NCBI RefSeq assembly: GCF_000499845.2
Contig: NC_023756.2
Location: 2,381,332 to 2,445,331 of the forward strand
Direction: 5' to 3'
DNA length: 64,000 bases
Source: Phaseolus vulgaris
Lineage: Eukaryota; Streptophyta; Magnoliopsida; Fabales; Fabaceae
Shown here in pieces: positions 10,178-22,505 of this stretch (within the stretch, counting starts at the first letter, position 1; each line of letters begins with the position of its first letter). The position numbers and the translations under genes were made by a program. The notes under the pieces were generated by a model. It saw only the letters and a program-made list of their open reading frames with translations, did no database searches and had not been told where the DNA came from.

Positions 10178-13100
10178 TTACATATTAGCTGTTGATTCTT
10201 TAATTTCGTCCAATGTGATAGCCTGCAAGGCAAGAAGACGAATTTAAGAGGAGAAAATAGTATGTTCTAATCAATTAGGTCTGTGCCGCTAAATGAAGGA
10301 AATAGCATTTTCAGCTAACAGGGTAAAATTACAATTTGAAGAAATTGAATTAAAGAATTACCTGTTCATCGCCAGCAAAGTCGTTATCGGGAGTGAGAAA
10401 TAGCATGCAGTGGCATTCCTTCCTATCAAACAAGGTCACGAATTGAAAATCAATACCCAAGAGGCACAATTTAAGACTTAAGTTTTTCCTCATCCATGTT
10501 TCATAACCAAAAACAATACAATATATAAGCGTTTTCATAGCACAAAAACAGGCCAGTGGAGATATTATTTAGTATATAACTCAAGAATCAAAGTTACACT
10601 GCATCTGACAAAAATATAAACAAAGGCAGTCAGGTTTTATACCTGATAACAATATCCTCACAACAGTTTTTAGCATACTTGCTAAACAAGCTACCTCTGT
10701 TCAATAGGTATTTACAAGATAAATAAGATCATGTCTACAATGTTCTGTGACATGGTTCTTTATGCGTAATAGAAAAAAAATAAAGGTTAAACAAAAATTC
10801 CACATTGGTAAAAAGTCATCAAGGGTACAGACAAGTCTCAAGCTTCTGGTATTATAATCAATGCATAACATCTGCCAAGAATGATGGGTGCCATTGTGCT
10901 ATTCGGATTTCAAAACATTAATTATACGATACAATCCTGAATTAAAATAATGGAAACAAACATAAGCCTGAATTGTCATAAAACTTGGTCATTACAATAG
11001 AAGGAGCTTCAAACCTCATGAGACTGACATCAAAGAAGGGATATTATTTTCCAAGTAGTAATACTATACTAACAGATACACATACCTCTCTCTCATGGGA
11101 ACACAAGGGCAATTCCAAAATCCTTGTGCAGCCTCAGCAGCTTTATCGTCATAATGCCTAAAATACAATGATTTTGTTTGGGCTTAGACTTGGAAAGTTA
11201 GAAGACATCAATACTGATCAAAGTATGCAGCCACACTGCCAGAACTATACTATGAAGACAAATTCTGCTTGACAAGCTAAAAGAACAAGTATCTACCGGC
11301 AAGGGCACAGTGGTGCACCCAATGAATCTTTGTGGTCAGCCAACCCCTGTATCAAAATAGAAATAATATAAGGAAGAAAGGTTAATTAATCAAGAAAATT
11401 ACTACGTCAGTCTCCAATTGAAGTAAGTTTTATTACTGAAATATAATATAGTCCATCAGATCACAGTCTGTGAAACTCTTTCTCAAACTGTGTAACTTCA
11501 TTCCAACATGTCAACTTGGTAGTTCAATTTTTCCATTCAAGTTATTTTTCAGAAAGGCTTAATATGACCTCGAATCATATAATCTGAGAAACTCATTTTC
11601 CGACTCGCTACATTAACTTTATTCCCAGTTAATCTCCATCGTCCAAATTATTTTTCCTTTATTTTCCATTTGCATAAAGCCTTTATATGATCACTGTCAG
11701 AATGTACCTCAATTTTCACAATTAGTTTTCAACTGTGCGGATTCTAGATTAGAAATGTGATCTTATGCATCAACAGTAATAAATGAGGCTTGATAACTTA
11801 TTTGGCTGTCTATTCTAAATATTGCGCATTTCAAACCATGCAACCTACTGAATTTCAGTTCCAAGTTCATTTCTTAGTAATTTGCTGCCCACCACATGCA
11901 AAAGTTGCATTTTTGTATAAAAAAGATGAAAACAATAATTTAATCAGGTGCATTAAAACCAGAAAGAACATTTATGACAAGGGGCATAAATATGATAATG
12001 TTTAAAACGAACTATAGCGAGATAATGCTTCTTTACTTTTTCTCTTACGCACTCAATATTTGGAGTTGGTGGACCTAAATAAACGGAGAGAAGTGTCTAT
12101 TTTCTATTCTCAAAGGATTCAAATCAAAGACCTTACTTTACAGGAACCAAGATCCTTGCCACTTAGACCAGCAAGGTCTAGCTGAGAATTTTCTGTTTTT
12201 AGATTAATAATTTAATAAAAAATATCAAGTTTAGTAATTAAATGCCAAAATATTTTTATATAAAAAGCAACGAGTGTTTTGGTGAAAATGTTTCCAAAGT
12301 AACTCTGAAATTCAGAGGTTGCCCTGTATATTAAAGTGGAACAGCAAGAGAGAAAAAAACACAAACACAGTAGTCACAAGGGTCCCAAATGCTGACAGAA
12401 CTCCTAGCCTCTAAATTAACTCAACAATTGCCTAAACCATGGCCTAATCCCTTGTTCCCCCACAGACCAACTTCCTCACATTTATCCCTTGATGATACCA
12501 GAATCATTCCTCCACCAATCAACATATGCCATCTTCCCTTTAAAAAGACTGTCTTTTCTCACTGTTGCAGATCTTTTCTACAATCCCCTCTTTATGTCCC
12601 CTCTCCTCTACATTCACACCAATCTACTCCTTTGACCCATTCATCTCTGTTGAAGCCCATTTTGTTTCTTCTTCCTATCATAGTACTAAGGGTGTGTATG
12701 GCTAAGAAAAGATAAAATGAACCATGTAAACCTAAAAAATACAAAACCAACTTAGAAAATCTTGATTTAAAACAGGAAAATCGTGAGCATCTAAGAGAAG
12801 GAAGGTGAAGTTGATTTTCTAAAATACAAATTCAACCAAACACTTATTTTCTATGAATTTCTTCTTAAATGCAAAAGAAAAAATAATTAACTATGAAATA
12901 TGCACAAAATTTACAATACTTGGAAAACCCCATTAGAAACATACTATGTTAGAACTTATAAAACTTTAACAGGTAAGATTCATCTTAATAAACAAGATTT
13001 AGATTGACACCTCCCAACATTTTCATCTGAAGTAAATTACGTATCAATGACCTCTACATTCCAAATGTTTCAAATTGGATAGATGGGGGATTGGAAGGAT

Positions 13101-14676
13101 GGGAAACCTATTTATGAATCCTAATAGTTATAGCATCACAAGAAAAACAAATTACTAATGGAAGGAATATATTCCAGCACAATTTGTAGTGTTAAAAATG
13201 AATTCGACAATCAGGTTACAGGAGTAATGCAGGAAGCACCAAGTATCATAGGTATCACAACTTATGATTCATGATTCGAATAGTAAAATTCGATATACTT
13301 AAGCTACCTAATAATTTAAATTATAAGATATATTTTAAATAACTTTGTGTCTTACTATACATGAATGAATCATTGATATATAGTGTGATTGATTCAAATT
13401 ATCTGATTCAACAATTCATTATTTTTCTTATTTTTACACTTCTTTCCCCAATTCTCATAAAAAAATTGAAAATTCATATAAGCTTAAATTGCCAAATGAA
13501 GAAATTGAATAAACACTTGTAAACTTACCCTATTTGATTATTACAAAACTTTATTTGTCACTCATTGATTCAATGCATGTACCCTAAATCCTAAATCGTA
13601 AACACAAGACATAAAAGCCCAATTCATGATGAATAACTAAAAAACATCCTAACAGTCAATATGAATTTACTTTGAAATGCACCAATGCCAACAATAACAA
13701 ACCGCCAATGACTTTCACTTCTTACGAAATTGCACAACTTCCTCATGTCAAAAGACTTGTTGTCTCAGAAGGATCATACTATAAGACGTTGTTTGGCAAT
13801 ACTCTCTAATCAACTTAAAAGGTACTCTACGGATAAAAATAACTAAAATTCATATTAATAAGCAAATAATATGCCAAAGATAGAAACTGTACCTTGATGA
13901 CAACTGCAGTTACTCCCTTGTCAGCACAAAAGTATGTTCCTGACTTACGAGCGTACTGCTCTGAGAACTTCCTCATAATATCAACGGATTTATCAGAAGG
14001 TTCCGCTGAAAGAACAAGAAAATTATTTCAACTGAAACGCAATGTTAACAAATCATCAAATTGAAAGCAAACAACTGCAAAATTACGCAGCAGAATTAAA
14101 AAATTGCAGACCCGGTAATAAAAATGAAAGCAAAAATAAATTAAAAAAAGAAACAAAAAAATGGTAACATAGTTTATCAAATTTAGTAAATATAAAAAAA
14201 AAACATGATTTATTTTATAAACACGCCCACAATCTACCCACACGCAGCTGATAACCATTTATTCTACCTGTTCCAAGTTCTGTCAAAATCCAACAAGCTT
14301 TCAAATTTGAACAAAACGAACCTCAACCCCAAAACCCAATTCAAATGTTACCAAACTCTCCCTATAATAACACACAAAGGGGGAAAAAACTCGGAATTTC
14401 AGGATTTAGTGAGTGAGCATTTCCACAAACACTTTCTGGACAACGCAGCAATGAAACTACACATACATTAGAGAAGAATTGGGGCACATAAACACACAAT
14501 TGCGGCGTTGGGAAACGATTCCTATGCAATTGGGTACTGAAAGGGGGAGAGAGAAAGTGCACTGCATTGGAATGAAATCTACCTCGGGCTCGAACAGTGA
14601 CGGGATTGCGGTGGCGGCGGAAAGGGGTTGCGACGGAGGGAACGCCAAGGGAGAAGGCGGAAGCTTGGGTGGTCAT
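10178..14676 (-). CDS. FTRC: Ferredoxin-thioredoxin reductase catalytic chain, chloroplastic
   Basis: Six exons on the minus strand (14583-14676, 13893-14005, 11297-11346, 11086-11157, 10362-10422, 10178-10222), all bounded by GT-AG, join in frame to 144 residues. The enzyme passes electrons from photosystem-I-reduced ferredoxin through a 4Fe-4S cluster to thioredoxins in the stroma. By family numbering the cluster ligands are C83, C102, C104 and C113, and the redox-active pair is C85 and C115. These lie in motifs CPC, CPC and CHC within a conserved block ending LTPDNDFAGDEQ. Residues 1 to about 31, rich in Ser, Arg and Thr, form the transit peptide. The start ATG follows a TATA box at 14777-14783. 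Intron 2 is 2.5 kb and contains a SINE-like insert. A decayed second copy lies at 6380-7445. Confidence 0.95.
12100..12180 (-). mobile_element. tRNA-derived SINE-like fragment in FTR intron 2
   Basis: Read on the minus strand, it has a box-A-like GGTCTAAGTGGCAAGG and, about 40 bases on, a box-B-like GATTTGAATCC, the internal promoter layout of plant SINEs. The tail is not clearly bounded. A degenerate tRNA pseudogene is the alternative. Confidence 0.4.
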
Positions 14677-14776
14677 TGGCGGAGATTTAGTTGAGCGAGA
14701 AAAGGGGGAAGATTTGTTGTGGCTCCCAGATTGTGTGAGAAGGAAAAACCAAACCAAATAGTATCTGTGCTCTGCG

Positions 14777-14783
14777 TTTTATA
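14777..14783 (-). promoter_or_regulatory. TATA box of FTRC
   Basis: TATAAAA on the minus strand, 101-107 bp upstream of the start codon, followed by a leader with no upstream ATG between the presumed cap site and the start apart from one at 14757. Confidence 0.5.
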
Positions 14784-14789
14784 TGTTTT

Positions 14790-15667
14790 TATCTTTATTA
14801 TTTTAGGTAAAATATATTAATTAATTTTTTTTTTATGTTTGATCCATGCACATAAAACTTAACTTCTATGACATTATTTTAGTTTTATATGTTTTAGAAC
14901 ATGTTTGGAAAGCTAGCTAATTAGTTAATTTTCAGAAATTCCATTGCAAAATGAAAAAAAAAATGTCCAAAAAATGAAATTATACACACTATTATAAGTG
15001 ATCTCAAATTTAAATCTTTATGTTAATATCTCGTTTGTTCCTTTTTTTTTACAAGGTTGTTTTTTTTTTGTTTTTTCTTTGAAAATGAAAGGAATATAAG
15101 ATTGGGGTACAATTTTATTTATTTATTATTATTATGGAATAAAAAAAGTTGGAGAAGTGAGTGGAAGCCACTCATTGTGAAAATATCTAAATGGTTGTTG
15201 ATGTTGAAGGTTTTGAACTTCCAAATCCAACCAATATTCATCTTTGCCTCTCTTCAATTTCTTATCCACATTCCACCTCATCACCATTTGGATCACCCCA
15301 AACTTAGATCCTACTATTACTCCTTTTATTTTTAGTTTATGTATTTTTTTTTAATTAGTTTCATTTTTTGCAAATTTTAGGAGGATTTCATGATTTTCTT
15401 TGTTTTAATTCACTTCTATCTTTTTTTTTGTTTTTAAGAAATTTGGACAACTTATGTGTTCTCAAACTTTACTATTTTGATTATACAGAAATAAAATAAT
15501 TGAAACAATATTTATTGCTTTCTTTATTCAAGAGGGAAGTATGATTAATTTACTCAGCTAATGTGTATTTTTTTTTTGGTTGGGTTCATAGTTTAGATTT
15601 TTAGCTGAAAATACCCACTATTTTTCTTTTAGGAGAGATCATTAATAGGTTGGTACATTATATGATC
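14790..15667. other. AT-rich spacer upstream of FTRC
   Basis: T-rich sequence with homopolymer runs and no convincing frame. The sequence near 15640-15677 carries two copies of GATCATTAATAGG, the second overlapping the target site of the next element. Confidence 0.5.
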
Positions 15668-16193
15668 ATTAATAGGTAGGGGTGGCAATGCGGATTGGCC
15701 CGCCCCGCACTTGGTCCACAAAAAATAGGTTGGGTTGGTCCGTCCCGCATAAAATTTGTGGACTGATTTTTCTAATCCGTCCCGTATAAGGATTGGCCCG
15801 TGGGCCTGCGGGCCAACCTGTATAAGAAATATTTATTAAAAAATAATTTTTTAAATATAAATTTTGATTTTTTTTATTTAGATACATTAGGTAAATGGTT
15901 TCATAATATTATTTTCATGAAACATGCATAATAACATGTTATTAAAAGTTTTGAAATGTAAAATATGAGACTAGATGAAAAAAATATAGGGATGTAGAAA
16001 AACAATTATACATTTTAAAGTTATGCGGGTCAACCCACCCCGCCCTGCACTTGGCCCGCGCGGGCTGCGGGTTATGCGGGACGGACCTAAGCGGGTCAAC
16101 TGGTTAAAATAAGCAATTCGCCTCACGTTTTTTGCAACGGGTCACGGAACGACCCGCACGGTCCGCTCCACTTTGCCACCCCTATTAATAGGT
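15668..16193. mobile_element. Non-autonomous DNA transposon (MULE-like), 506 bp, with 10-bp TSD
   Basis: The element spans 15678-16183. The ends are inverted: AGGGGTGGCAA at the left and TTGCCACCCCT at the right. It is flanked by a perfect direct repeat ATTAATAGGT at 15668-15677 and 16184-16193. The subterminal parts are rich in GCGGG and CCCGC motifs while the centre is AT-rich. It has no coding capacity. A 9-11 bp target duplication points to the Mutator superfamily. hAT (8 bp) is less likely, because an earlier GATCATTAATAGG at the insertion site could only blur, not create, the right-hand copy. Confidence 0.8.
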
Positions 16194-17939
16194 TCGTGTC
16201 TAACACATTAAAAAGCCATCTTCTAACGTATATCACAACAAAACCACTTAAAAAAGCTTATGTCTACGTTTAGTTTTAAAAAAAAAAACATTTTAATATA
16301 TTCACCTTACTTTTTTTTCATTTCTACTAATCACAAATTTGCCAAAACATAATTCCTTAAAATTATGTTGGACTAATTATAAATTTTAATTATTTATCTT
16401 TCCAATTCACTGAAAAATAGTTTCAGCCCAATAGTATTTTTTAATTCAAGAAGGTTAGATTTTCATCCCCAAGAATAATTTCGTGAAAATATAGCAAAAA
16501 GCATTCACAAAAGACATTGTTTATTATAATATCATATTCTAAAAAAATTAAATATGAATAAATATTCATAAACTATATTTTTTTATACCAAACACCTTAA
16601 AAAATCACTATTGGAAAATCAAACTTGCTACTTATAGGAAGACCTATGACCAACTCCTTAGGGTTAGAAGCATGTGGTTTCTTCAAATTTGGCACACTGA
16701 TTTGTAGTTTAAGCATCACTAATTTAAATAATCCAATTATCTCCAATTACAAATCAACAATTAAGTCTAAATTCTATCAAAATTTTGAACATGTTTAACA
16801 TTACTAACTCTAAGATCTAGAACAGTCTCAGAGCAAAATTTCAAGCACACTTTCTTGGAAATTCGTGTTAATATGTTTTATTTATTTTTTATACCTTTGA
16901 CTTTCTTAATCAAGATATACAGTGAATGATTACTCTTTAACATACTAATTAAAATTTATTTAAGAAACTATTATTTTCGATAAATATTTTATCTCACAAA
17001 AATGTAGAAATTAAACTGGCGACTATTGTTTAAAAAAAATACTTAAAAAAGAAATATGATTATCTATTAATTATGATATGTACATTAGTTTAGTGTTTTT
17101 TTACAAGTATCATTGTTGAATTGATACCACTTTTTTACTTCTTCCAGAAAAAAACATTGAAATTTTTTCACACAAATAAATTTATAAACAAGCTCCAATA
17201 AGAAAGTAAGATACTGCTTCAAATTTAAAAGTTTAAGAAAAAGAATTTGTAAGTATTTTTATTTATATATTACCCATTTTACAATTTTTACTAAAAGTAG
17301 AACTTCTATTCACATTCCTTATTTTCCAAATCATACCAATTAATGTTCAGAAAGCTTGACTTGACCCAAGTCAAATTTTCAAAATAACCTTTTCCTCATG
17401 AAATATTTTTTATAATTTGGTTATACGAGGTTTAGTTATACTTAATATTTATTTTTACTGTAACATCATAATTTATTTTTTAAAATTTATGCAGATCGTT
17501 ATGAAACTATCCACAAACATCTAATTTTTACATTTGAAATATTTATTCTAAGATATTGTGTTAAAGATTTTGCGTTGACTAAAAATAAAACAGATTTTAT
17601 AAAACTAATTTGATATGTTAAATTTTTTGTGTCAACTAAAATTAAAACTGATGTTGTAAAATTAACTTAAAGTTAAACTCCATTTCCTAATTCAAAATAT
17701 TAGTTGTACAAGAATTATTCTTGTGTTTGAAAAAGCTAGTACCATTAAACTATTTAATTATTATTATTACTATTTACTAGTAGCATCTTCTGTATAAACA
17801 TCATCATTTTGGCTTAAATAATATGTAGAATCAGAGAACTACTAGAATGAATGAATAATTCCATTAATATCTCAGATAAATCTCCTGTGAATAACTAGTA
17901 ATAAGATAGACACAACAATAATTCTTGAGATAGACTCTA

Positions 17940-18420
17940 ATATTTATAAAATTTGGATTTAATCTTAACTAAATTTTGAAAAATCAATCTAAAATTGAGA
18001 TTTAATCTGAACTAACTTTTATGAATAAATTGTCTCTATTATTTATATCCTATATTTTCACTAAAAAATTATTAATTTTAAAAATTAAAATAATTATTAT
18101 TTAATTAAAATAAAAATTATTTTATAAATTAAAAAAATTATTGATATATAGTTTCTATTATTAATAAAAATATCAATGTTTTAACTTACTTACTTTATTT
18201 TTATAGCTAATTTAAATATCTTTAAATATTAATAATTTTTTAATTTTTAAAATAATATTTAATTTAATAATATAATAATAATTATTATCTTTAGTTATAT
18301 CAATAATTTTTTAATCTTTAAAATAGTATCTAATTTAAATAATTATTAATTTAGTTGTTATTTAGTGATTTTCTAAATTTAGTTGAATATACATCTCTAA
18401 ATTTTGAGGTTTTTATTAGG
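17940..18420. repeat. AT-rich dispersed repeat, copy 1
   Basis: It shares word patterns such as AATATCTAATTTA, TTATTAATAAAAAT and AATTTTTTAATTTTTAAAAT with 22250-22505 and 23745-24110, in both orientations. Inverted internal copies suggest remnants of a transposon with subterminal repeats. The family is not recognised. Confidence 0.4.
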
Positions 18421-18604
18421 AGTCTCTATTTTCAATAATCTGAGTATTCAAACATGAAATCTTGCTTGAAGATATATACTGAACTAATAACAACCAGTTA
18501 ATTTGTATACTATATTTGATATTTTTTGTTCTTCTTGTTTAATTCAAATACTGCATAAATATTAATAAGAATTATCACTTGATTTATAATATAAAAAATA
18601 CGTA

Positions 18605-18622
18605 AGAGAGAGAGAGAGAGAG
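18605..18622. repeat. (AG)n microsatellite
   Basis: About nine AG units in AT-rich intergenic DNA. Confidence 0.9.
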
Positions 18623-19599
18623 ATAGAAATAGGGTAAAAAGAGTAACAAATGCAATACATATAAATAGTAATGAAAATAAGGAAGAAGTAAATGAATGAA
18701 TTAAAAAGACACTGTAGCTGAATGTGAAGAGACATGAAAAACTCAAGGTTGAAATATTAAAAAAATTGTTTTGAAATTGTAAGAGAATAATTACGAATGC
18801 ATCAGAGTTATTAAGTATTAATGACATGAACGAATTTCGAGAAAAAGGAAATCATGAAGATCATTAAATTGCGTAGATGTCATTATGAAGCATGCAATAT
18901 ACTGCCATATAACTATAGTATAACTATTCTGATGCATTAATTATAATGCAAACATAAAATAAGTACATCATTCAATCAGTTTTAACTGTATAAAATTTAC
19001 AAATTCGACATCAACATAGTAACATTTGAACAAACAAAACACCATCGATCGATCTGGTTGTTATCAGTAAAAAATATACACAATGGATCTTCATTTCAAT
19101 GCCTTTCAAAACCATTCAGAAAATGAACCTCACTGGTAGAGATCAAGTGCAAAGAAAACCTAAGCATAATCAAACGGAAAATTCTAGTAATCACACAAAA
19201 AAATCACACTAGCTAGGAGAAAAAAGGGTTAGAAACTTTTGTAGAACTTCAAGAACGTGTATCAATATCAGATATTCAATATTGTTCTTCACATCCATCT
19301 GATTTTCCAGATAAGTAATCTCAGATATTAAACTGTAACCAAATCCATGACATAGATCTAACAGAAAATTGGAATATATAACACATGTTTTCTCTTACAA
19401 GCTTAAAAAGTTGAAGGGATGAACATAAATATTTATGAATAACCAAACAAATACATAGAGAAAGAAGAGAGTTCGTACAAAAGAAGAAGGAAAGAAAGTT
19501 AAACCAGAACATATATATATAGTAGCCTAGCTGAAAGCAACAAAGATCAACATAAGATAAGAAGCTTGCAAACTTTTCACTTTTGATCACTTTTCAGGT

Positions 19600-20420
19600 A
19601 CAACAAAACATAAACCCTAGATATGTAAAAACACGAGAGAAAAGGAGAAAGAGAAGAAACCCACATGAAGGAAAAGGGTTTGCAAACTAAAAAGCTATAA
19701 GAACAGTAAAGTAGAGTAGAGAAATCAACTTGCTTGATGAAGCAGGTTAATTAATGATCGGACCACAACGCTTGATTCCCCAGAAAGAGAGAGAGAGAGA
19801 GATGAAGAAGAATGAAGAGTAGTAGCACACTTTCTCCAGTGAGAAACTAGGAAGAATAGTATGAGAGAAGAAAGTGATGGTGTTGGATGTAGCTCAGGCT
19901 TTCTCTTGTTGCTGTGATTTCTTTCTTCAACCAACAACAACAGCAGCAACACAAACACAAACACAAGAGAGTGTGATTGAGATCTCGTTGTTGGTGGTGG
20001 TGGTGTTGTGCTTCATTCCCTTGGCTTTTTTCATGACTATGGTGAGGAGGAGAAGGAAGAGGAGGAGGAGGAGGAGGTGGAGGAGGAGTAATAATGATGG
20101 TGGTGGGTTTAGGTTCGTGGGGTGGTTGAGGGCTAAGGAGAAAAGAAGGGTGATGGTGATGATGATGTGGGCACAATGATGGCGATAGAGAACATAGCAG
20201 AGGGACATGATGATTTGTGGCGTTGAAACAGAGGCAGAAGAGACTCTTTATCTCTCTATCTTTCTATCTTTCTATCTGTATCAATCTCTGACATGTTAGA
20301 GAGTTGGATCCATTTATGAAACCTATGTGCTTCATCAGGGCTACCATCTACTACACTAATCTATTCTCTACCACTCTAAACTCAAATCAAAATAATCACA
20401 AAAATATATATAATTTTTTT
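19600..20420 (-). ncRNA. Putative long non-coding RNA carrying a miR166 target mimic
   Basis: Transcript limits are inferred. On the minus strand a TATA-like ATATATATAC run lies at about 20436-20447. It is followed by a CT-rich leader (20220-20300, with a TATC microsatellite) and then the mimic site at 19758-19781. The open frames on this strand are low-complexity (His-Pro, Leu and Cys runs from CCT, CAC and TGT repeats) and different frames are equally open. I therefore read the locus as non-coding. A plus-strand frame at 19874-20179 with one hydrophobic segment and a poly-Arg tail comes from the same simple repeats. Whether the RNA is spliced cannot be seen. Confidence 0.5.
19758..19781 (-). 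promoter_or_regulatory. Endogenous target-mimic site for miR166 (eTM166-type)
   Basis: Read on the plus strand, the site shows its relation to miR166 directly. TCGGACCA (19758-19765) equals miRNA positions 1-8. Five bases CAACG (19766-19770) stand where miR166 has GG (9-10). CTT (19771-19773) equals positions 11-13. G at 19774 is one mismatch at position 14, and ATTCCCC (19775-19781) equals positions 15-21. A minus-strand RNA would thus pair with miR166 with a perfect seed, a perfect 3' end and a three-base central bulge. This is the layout of IPS1-type mimics that sequester a miRNA without being cut. It is not a MIR166 gene: there is no star arm or hairpin nearby. Confidence 0.8.
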
Positions 20421-20435
20421 AATTAAAGTCTTCTG

Positions 20436-20447
20436 TATATATATATG
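20436..20447 (-). promoter_or_regulatory. TATA-like element upstream of the mimic RNA
   Basis: An alternating TA run on the minus strand about 660-690 bp upstream of the mimic site. In such AT-rich DNA this is weak evidence. Confidence 0.3.
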
Positions 20448-22249
20448 GGTGAAACCTCAACCTTATCCACTGATTTTATGGGTTGAGTTAAATTTAAAGT
20501 TCACTTCGTAATATGATATCAGAGTCATTTCGAACTTATTCTAGCGATTATTTGTGTTGGTATATCGTATCACTGTTATCGAACCATCCATAATATATAA
20601 TCTCACACATTAATTGACAGCTTAAAATCCACTTCGTAATAATCTAAAATATAAAATAAGAAAAATACCTTTTTAATATTATCAATTAAAAGTTGTATAA
20701 TACAAGATATTTTCAATGACTTTTGTCTTCTAAGTGGAAACCCTTGGTTTACCTTTTGCATGCGTGGAAAAAAGAAGCAAGAATTATGGAAAAAGTTTGC
20801 GTGTAACATGTTCTTGCTATGATTTATGCTTATCAAGTTTTCAATTAACCATGGTCAACAATTTCTTAAGCATATATTTTAACTTTTTCTTTCTAGATTT
20901 GTATATGCATAGTTAACGTATCTTTAGATTTATACATGATTCTCGTAGTTCTAGTGTATTTGCAACTCTTTTTAACTTTAACTTATTAAAAAATATATAT
21001 TAAGACTAGTAATCATATTTAAAGTATTCTTTAGTTTAAAATTTAGTAATTCCATTCACTTTTGTCTTTAGAGACCTTTTTATAAATTACAAGAAAAAAA
21101 TAATTTTTTTATCTTTTATATTAAATTTTTTTAAGCATCTAGAAACATAAATTTGGAATTTCTACCACTGAAATGTGATGTCATAGAATAATTATTAAAA
21201 TAAGTAAAATTTTAAAATATTATTAAAATAAATAAATAGTATAAAAAATATTATTTTAGTTAAAATTTGAGTATAATAAAATCGTCTTATATTAATACGA
21301 CTTCTATTTAAATATATATTGAAATTATGTTGTTTTAGCACAATTTCTTTATAATGTGACATGACTTATTTTTTTAAAATTTTATCTATTTTAATAATTA
21401 ATAAGTAAAATTATGTCTTTTTAATAAAAGAATTCATAAATCTTTGTCCTATAGAAATAATTCATAATTAAGGTGGTTGATGTGCATTTGTTGGGAAGGA
21501 AATGTTTTATTTTTCATAAAACCTTCATAGGAATACTATTAATAAACTTTATACTATTGATTAAAAATTATTTGTTGAAGGTTATGACATGGTAAAAGAA
21601 TGTAAAATAAAGAGTTGAGAACGTGTTAAAAAAATTGTGTTAGATATTGTATTGTTATCAACTTTTGGAATTGACATAAAGTTGTTCTGACTTGAAAAAA
21701 ATGCTTACACTTCACTCAATTGAGGACTGTTTTTAGTGAAGGATACTTGTGATTATTAAAAACATTTCATATAGTTTTTTCATTTATCTCTCATTAATCA
21801 TTTAAATGAGTAAAAAAGTATTTACTGGTTTAAGTAAAATAGACAAATTTATTGTTTAAATAGGAGAAAAGTATCTTTAAAAAATAATTACATAAAAAGA
21901 TGGCTTATTATACTATAAAAAATAATTAAAAGATTTATTATTCACAATATTTTTAAAATTTTGGTGTGTATAAAATATCATTATTAATTTTACTTCAAGG
22001 CTATATTTGTTTGACGAAGTAAACATATAATGAAAAGTGAGTGATACAAGACAATTAATGTGGGAAAAATATTTTACTTGTCCAAGTGAAAGTCACAAAG
22101 AATGATAACACTTTCCACTAGGTCTTGCATTTTTTTTATCTTTCACTTGCATAAAAACATAAAACACTGAAAAACGAAAGAAAAATGTTATTTTTAAAAT
22201 TATCACTCTCTCATTTCTTTATAATAAATATATTGATATGTTTGTGACT

Positions 22250-22505
22250 ATACACGAAAATCTAGAAACTAATTTTAAATATATTAACTAAGTTTAATAA
22301 ATGTATCTAAAATAATTTTTATTATTAATAAAAATTATAAAATAATTTTAAATTGATATGTAACTATTAACTATCAAGTTTTATGAATGATTTTTTAGTC
22401 TTTAAATTAATATCTAATTTACTTAATATAATGATTAAATTTTTTTATTTTTAAATTTAATTATTATTTAATAATTTTTTATAGTGATAATTATTAATTA
22501 TTAAT
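22250..22505. repeat. AT-rich dispersed repeat, copy 2
   Basis: Similar in word content to 17940-18420 and 23745-24110 (AATATCTAATTTA, TTATTAATAAAAAT). Boundaries are approximate. Confidence 0.35.

Larger units (their letters stand above)
16194..19600. other. AT-rich intergenic region
   Basis: No gene seen. It contains an AT-rich dispersed repeat (17940-18420) and a (GA)n microsatellite at 18606-18622. The remainder is low-complexity AT-rich DNA. Confidence 0.5.

Noticed and set aside
12389..12715. Pro/Ser-rich frame of 108 codons in FTR intron 2
   Set aside because: It lies in sequence that is partly shared with the left duplication block, where the frame is not kept. No domain is seen.
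19758..19781. A MIR166 gene on the plus strand
   Set aside because: The sequence differs from miR166 by a central three-base expansion and one mismatch, and no complementary star arm lies within 200 bp on either side. A target mimic on the minus strand explains it better.
19847..20208. Poly-His/Pro, poly-Leu or poly-Arg proteins
   Set aside because: Several frames on both strands are open only because of CCT, CAC and CAT repeats. No domain is seen and no frame is preferred.
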